Source of the DNA: Cochliopodium minus
Taxonomy: Eukaryota > Discosea > Himatismenida > Cochliopodiidae
Assembly (NCBI GenBank): GCA_024220525.1
Contig: JAMYWO010000110.1
Span: 51,280-112,073, forward strand
Length of the DNA: 60,794 bases
Direction of reading: 5' to 3'
Part shown: positions 58,629 to 60,794 of the stretch, in pieces
How positions within the stretch are numbered: position 1 is the first letter of the stretch
Layout: every line of letters begins with the position of its first letter
Made by a program: the position numbers and the translations under genes
The notes under the pieces: generated by a model
What the model was told of the DNA's origin: nothing
Seen by the model: only the letters and a program-made list of their open reading frames with translations
The model's database searches: none

Positions 58629-59689
58629 ATGAATATACTTGATATTCAACACAAAAATATCACAGATAGAGATGCTCCTAATATCATCAACAAAGCAAAT
58701 ATCATTACAAATAAAGGAAATGAAGATCAAAAAATAATTCCTTCAATAAGAAAAAGGAAATCGAAGAAAGAAAGATCGGATAGGGAATGCAAAAAAAGTA
58801 AAATGGTCTTAAGATGTTTGTATTGTTCCACCATATTGAGTGTAAAGTATGCTTTCTGTCCCGAATGCGGGAATGCTGTTCCTAAAAATATCAAAGCCGA
58901 GGATCTCAACTTTATGCAAAAGAAATACAAGGAATTAGAGAAGAGCAATCAAGATTTGGAACAGAAATTGCAATTGTATCAACAAAGACAACAATTATGC
59001 GCCAATATCCAAAGAGAGAAAGGTAAAATATTTTCTTGGATACATAAATAAACATTATGCAACAAGATCTTCAAATCAATTAATAATTCATTTATAATTC
59101 GGCCAATTTTGTCAAATAAAAAAAATTTATTTAATTATGCTGTTGAGCATTCATCATCTCTCAAATATATTAATTTTTAATTCCTGCATGACAATCAAAA
59201 AAATACATTCAACTTATCTTTTTATATCTTTATTTAGAACAATTCACTGATTTGATGTGGATAGTTGCATCGATACCAAAGCCTCAATTCAACACAGAGA
59301 AGATAGGTTTGAAGGATTATACTATCAGGAAGATAAGCCCAGCATTCTCAGAGTTCCTTGGTTTCCAAGATAGCAAACCCCTCATTAACTCCAAAATGGC
59401 AAAGATATTGCCTAATGTGCCTTCCCAAATCTCCCAAATCCACTCTGATTATGTAAGAGAAATTTCTTTGAAGGAAGACAGCGTGTCTTATTATAAGGAA
59501 GAAGTTTTCAAAAACTTGTACGACGAATTGTACTTGTCCAATATTCAATTCACTCTTTATACTAATGAAAAGAAGCCTTCCCTCTGCATTATCGTTTTAA
59601 CTGGCTTGACAAAGGTCGATAATTTGGATTGTGTTTTGCCAAATCTTCGGTTTCCGTTCGTGGAATCTTCAGATTCTCAGGATATTTGA
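58629..59689 (+). CDS. zinc-ribbon, coiled-coil, PAS-like protein
   Basis: Two exons (58629-59022 and 59238-59689) join in phase into 281 residues. The first 60 residues are basic (KRKSKKERSDRECKKSK), which might be a nuclear signal. Next is a zinc ribbon of four cysteines (CLYCSTILSV, FCPECGNAVPKN) and a coiled coil (QKKYKELEKSNQDLEQKLQL). The second exon reads as a PAS-like sensor domain (YTIRKISPAFSEFLGFQD, YDELYLSNIQFTLYTNEK). A zinc ribbon followed by a coiled coil and PAS suggests a DNA- or protein-binding regulator. No exact family is named. A broken copy lies at 171-1177. Confidence 0.75.
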
Positions 59690-60074
59690 AAAAGATATCT
59701 TTTTTTTCCTATATCCTATTGATTTTTATCTACCCAACAAAAATGTTAATATTTGGTTGTGTTGATCATCTTCAATGTGTTCTATTATATAATAATAATA
59801 GATTTATTATTATAATAAAATTTTTTTTAATATAAATTTTTTTTTTGTTGTGAATTGACGTCAAAAATTAAAATTAATAATAATAAAAATAATAATAATG
59901 AAATCTCATAATGTTTCTGCATATTATAAAATAAAAAAAGAATAATATTTTGTAACTTTTCATGCAAAAAATGGTTGAAAATTAAAGAAAATTCAATTGA
60001 TTTCAATCTAATACAAATTATAAGATAAATTTAAATTTTTTTTTAATTTCAATAATTTTTCTTTTTTTTCTTTT

Positions 60075-60794
60075 TTAGAATAAATTCCCATCATATTGGT
60101 GCCAATTTGTTGAAATGTCTGTCTCAACAATGAAGGATGAAAGTCTGATTATTTCAAATAAAACCCTTTAAAAAAAATAAAAAATAAATAAAAAATTAAA
60201 AAAAATTAAAATAAATGAAAAATTAAAAAAAAATCAAACCCCCAAGGAAGAGAAGATAAATCTAATTTTTTTATTTGAGAATATTTTCAATAAAAAATAA
60301 AAAGGGGAACTTACTCTTGTTCATTTTGGATTTGTAGATGAGATAAAAAATTTTGGTTTGATTTTTGAAGCTAGGAGGGAACAAATGGTGATATTTTGTC
60401 TAAAAGATTAAAAAAATTAAATAAAGAAAAAATAAAAAAAAAAAATAATTTTGAATTAACTACCTTCCATTTACCCTTTAGATCTTTTAAAACAGGAAAA
60501 ACCCAAAAATCATTGAAGCCTTATTAAAAAAAATTTGTAAAAAATTTTGTAATAACATAAAAAGAATATTCACGTTGATCTCCTGTTGCTCCACTGAACA
60601 AGTGAATGGAACTAATTGGAAAAATCAAAAAGAAAATTAAAAAAGAAAGAGCAAAGACTTACTTGTCAAATGCCCACAAACATCCCTTTATTAAAAAATT
60701 AATGTAAAATGAAAAATAAAATAAAAAATAAAAACAAAAAATAAAAAATAAAAAATAAAAAATAAAAAATAAAAAATAAAAAATAAAAAATAAA
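60075..60794 (-). CDS. 3' part of the kelch-protein gene, cut by the window end
   Basis: These are the last exons of the same gene as at 1550-4343. Here they read without frameshift: IHLFSGATGDQRE, NDFWVFPVLKDLKGKWK, KYHHLFPPSFKNQTKIF and finally TNWHQYDGNLF before the stop at 60075-60077. The 5' part lies past the window end, or at 2230-4343 if the contig is circular. Confidence 0.8.

Larger units (their letters stand above)
58448..60794. repeat. right copy of the terminal direct repeat
   Basis: This copy matches bases 1-2230 along its full length and runs to the window end. It keeps intact reading frames for both genes in it, so it is the better version of the sequence. Confidence 0.93.

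Overview
The window is nuclear DNA of an AT-rich, intron-dense unicellular eukaryote. Evidence: short spliceosomal introns (GTAA...TTTAG, usually 40-200 bases, almost pure A/T with AAATAAA or TTTTTTA runs); TAA, TAG and TGA all used as ordinary stops; and protein families such as talin, a Roco kinase, an F-box protein, MCU/MICU1, UFD1 and mitochondrial carriers. A FERM-headed talin together with Roco kinase, MORN, ankyrin and kelch proteins fits a free-living amoeboid protist (amoebozoan or heterolobosean). The sequence alone does not settle which. No tRNA, rRNA, CRISPR or prokaryotic operon was seen.

Layout. Bases 1-2230 and 58448-60794 are two copies of the same sequence. The left copy carries many one-base indels that break its genes, while the right copy is intact, so the contig either closes on itself (period about 58447 bases) or ends in a repeated segment. 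After the left repeat come a kelch protein (minus), a zinc-finger/quinone-oxidoreductase fusion (minus), a basic protein with a LURP/tubby-like tail that spans a one-N assembly join (plus), a short coiled-coil protein (minus), an ankyrin protein (plus) and an ankyrin-MORN-Roc-COR-kinase protein of about 2,100 residues (minus, 12147-19947).

Bases 20000-32000 hold an EF-hand protein, an F-box protein, a Sel1-repeat protein with a duplicated dead 5' end nearby, a membrane-anchored ComEC-type metallo-beta-lactamase, a trimethyllysine/gamma-butyrobetaine dioxygenase, two unrecognised genes, a tiny beta-grasp-like protein and a glutamate-type mitochondrial carrier. Bases 32273-40986 encode talin. 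Bases 41174-47079 encode an NLR-like protein: NACHT ATPase, ankyrin repeats, a degenerate caspase-like domain and a C-terminal CHAT protease with an intact His/Cys pair. Next come a WWE-UFD1-PPC-zinc-finger protein, an OCH1-type glycosyltransferase and a membrane-anchored cupredoxin-like protein.

At 53800-56744 the mitochondrial calcium uniporter (MCU, minus) and its EF-hand gatekeeper MICU1 (plus) lie head to head about 155 bases apart. This is a functional gene pair that probably shares one promoter. An ATC-hydrolase-like gene and a zinc-ribbon/PAS-like gene close the window. Apart from MCU/MICU1, neighbouring genes show no obvious shared pathway. Several mitochondrial functions (MCU, MICU1, carrier, carnitine-type dioxygenase) are present.
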